From Bacillota bacterium (lineage in GTDB: Bacteria; Bacillota_C; Negativicutes; JAEYSJ01), in the NCBI GenBank assembly GCA_023434855.1, contig JAEYSJ010000172.1, forward strand, positions 1 through 24,037: 24,037 nt of DNA, in the 5' to 3' direction. Below, piece by piece: positions 22,757 to 24,037 of the stretch (positions within the stretch are counted from its first letter, which is position 1; the number at the start of each line of letters is the position of its first letter). The notes beneath the pieces were generated by a model, which was given only the letters and a program-made list of their open reading frames with translations, was not told the origin of the DNA and searched no databases. The position numbers and the translations under genes were made by a program.

Positions 22757-23818
22757 TTATTTTTGAACTATAACAACCTCTTCATAGTCTTTGAATTCAT
22801 CATTATAATTTGTTTTCTTTTTGTCTGCTTGCTGCTTATGCTTATCGTTATTATTAATGCTGGTTCCTTCAGCAGCTTTTTTCTGCTTAGAAACCAGGAT
22901 TTTTACAAGGATATCTTGATTGAAAAAGAAAATAACATTTTCGTGATTTTTATCGTCATATCTCCATTGCTCATAAGAATCAGGTTTACTAATTTGATTA
23001 GGTTTTCCCCAACTCATAATAACTTTATCTTTTGTCCAACCCTTGCTAACCTCTCTGTTTTTGATCATTGTCCAATCATGCTGTTTCCATTTAGGGTAAG
23101 TGTCATAAGGACTTTTAAAATAGAAGGACTCTTTAAGTACATTGCTTAAATCCTGGTGGTTGTAGACCGGCGGATTTGTGGAAACCCCACTTTTCCAGGC
23201 AATCGACGTACCATCTTCCCGTTTGAAGATAATAGCATAGTTATCGCTGAATGGCCCCTCTGAAACGATATCCGCCAAAGTTAAGGCTTCTAAATGTTCG
23301 ACTTCATCGCCAAGAACAGACGAATTATAGTTGTACCAAACGCTGTTCCCTTTCAAAGCCTGTAGATTTTCTTTTACCTTAGCATCCATCTCTATTTCTT
23401 CCGGCAAGCTAAATGGCATATCTGCAAGAGATTTATAATCATAATCCCGTACCCAAACGGCGCGGCCGCCTAATTCATCACTTACCAGATACCAGTAATA
23501 TTTGGTTTCTTCTTTCTCAGTAAGTCTATATAAACCCTTTATAACAAAATTTTTATTGGCAATTTGGCGGGTTAATACCCTCTGATCACTTCCCCAAATA
23601 GGTTTTGCTGGATCATTATATACAAAAAGGAAGCTTACTTTGGAAATTATTTTTGGCATGAAAAAAACAGCCTTCTGTCCAACCCAATTGGCTTTTTGGG
23701 GCCAGATTTTATGAGCGTCAACTTCGGTTAATCCGCCGTCTATTTTGGCATTTTCCGCAAAAGCGGGAACGGTGAAACAACAGAATACAAGGAAAAGCAG
23801 TAACATCTTTTTTAGCAT
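22757..23818 (-). CDS. Secreted protein of unknown function with SmpA/BamE-like C-terminal segment
   Basis: 353 residues. The N-terminus MLKKMLLLFLVFCCFTVPAFA is a signal peptide with a likely cut after AFA (residue 21) and no lipobox at the cut. The middle (about 30-240) is mixed alpha/beta with many aromatics and unknown to me; an SH3-like part (ETKYYWYLVSDELGGRAVWV, about 104-123) is possible. Residues about 260-310 (VSKGWTKDKVIMSWGKPNQI ... EQWRYDD ... VIFFFNQDILVKI) match the 'GxP ... W.Y ... F.nG.L' pattern of SmpA/OmlA/BamE folds. A Lys/Asn/Gln-rich tail ends the protein. First gene of a probable two-gene operon. Ribosome site GGATGTG before ATG 23818 is weak. It should act outside the cytoplasmic membrane. 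Confidence 0.65.
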   Translation of the reverse strand: MLKKMLLLFLVFCCFTVPAFAENAKIDGGLTEVDAHKIWPQKANWVGQKAVFFMPKIISKVSFLFVYNDPAKPIWGSDQRVLTRQIANKNFVIKGLYRLTEKEETKYYWYLVSDELGGRAVWVRDYDYKSLADMPFSLPEEIEMDAKVKENLQALKGNSVWYNYNSSVLGDEVEHLEALTLADIVSEGPFSDNYAIIFKREDGTSIAWKSGVSTNPPVYNHQDLSNVLKESFYFKSPYDTYPKWKQHDWTMIKNREVSKGWTKDKVIMSWGKPNQISKPDSYEQWRYDDKNHENVIFFFNQDILVKILVSKQKKAAEGTSINNNDKHKQQADKKKTNYNDEFKDYEEVVIVQK

Positions 23819-24037
23819 ATAATCACATCCATGAAAATATAAATTTTTGGTTCTTGGCTAATTAGTATTGTATTCTCATTTTTTAGCACCTGTACTGCTT
23901 AGAAATATTCAACACTAATAGCTTTTTTTCCTACAAGCAATTTATTTTTTAAAGATAATCTAATTATTTCACCCTATTTTTTAAAAGATCTCCTGCATTT
24001 ATTGCAAAATATATTAATTTTTATGTTACTATTGCAC
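23819..24037. other. AT-rich non-coding right edge
   Basis: No supported gene, hairpin or terminator is seen. It should hold the promoter of the secreted-protein operon, but I could not pick a convincing -35/-10 pair. Confidence 0.4.

Noticed and set aside
22763..23149. 128-codon open frame on the plus strand
   Set aside because: It is antisense to the secreted SmpA/BamE-like protein gene; its hydrophobic look is a side effect of the other strand's Lys/Asn-rich codons.

Overview
The window looks like a chromosomal segment of a spore-forming, diderm Firmicute, most likely Negativicutes of the Sporomusaceae type (Pelosinus/Sporomusa relatives). This is an inference from gene mix, not from a marker gene. 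Gram-positive and spore-associated families (Asp23/Gls24 protein, 3D-domain secreted protein, PdaB-like deacetylase, a YjcZ-like mini-protein, AGGAGG ribosome sites) sit next to pumps that normally work across two membranes (an RND pump and a MacAB-type ABC pump, each with its own adaptor). Base composition is AT-rich and fairly even. I see no sign of a large recent transfer, and no rRNA, tRNA, CRISPR, transposase or phage module.

Layout. (1) 1-5076, minus strand: the first four genes of a hydrogenase-4 type operon, hyfB-hyfC-hyfE-hyfF, with hyfF cut by the left edge. These are membrane-arm subunits of an energy-converting [NiFe] hydrogenase; the catalytic subunits should lie beyond the edge. 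A sigma-A-like promoter precedes hyfB. (2) 5094-10133: a run of short, mostly singly transcribed genes separated by clear terminators. They comprise a perfect 30-bp hairpin, a 3D-domain secreted protein, several mini-proteins (one YjcZ-like, one Cys/His-rich, one small membrane protein), an uncharacterised helical protein, a small HAD phosphatase-like protein, an Hsp20 chaperone, an Asp23/Gls24 protein, a disordered Gln/Asn-rich protein and a membrane-anchored polysaccharide deacetylase. The flavour is envelope, stress and sporulation. (3) 10147-15033, minus: MarR regulator, adaptor and RND pump in one overlapping operon. (4) 15335-18351, minus: MacA-like adaptor, ABC ATPase and MacB-like permease in a second operon, ending in a strong terminator. 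(5) 18485-19954: small membrane proteins, a possible small RNA, and two Pho-box-like tandem repeats. (6) 19955-24037: a two-domain GNAT protein, a divergent MFS exporter, and a two-gene operon of unknown function whose first gene is a secreted protein with a SmpA/BamE-like end.

Working together: the two efflux operons give adaptor plus inner-membrane pump but no outer-membrane channel, so they presumably share a TolC-like protein encoded elsewhere. The MarR protein probably represses its own operon through a palindrome overlapping its promoter. The most unusual signals are non-coding: the 30-bp hairpin, the 15-bp inverted repeat between the gls24-like gene and its divergent neighbour, and the two matching TGACA-type tandem boxes, one of which could drive a roughly 100-nt RNA. 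I did not find a clearly recognisable new multi-gene system.
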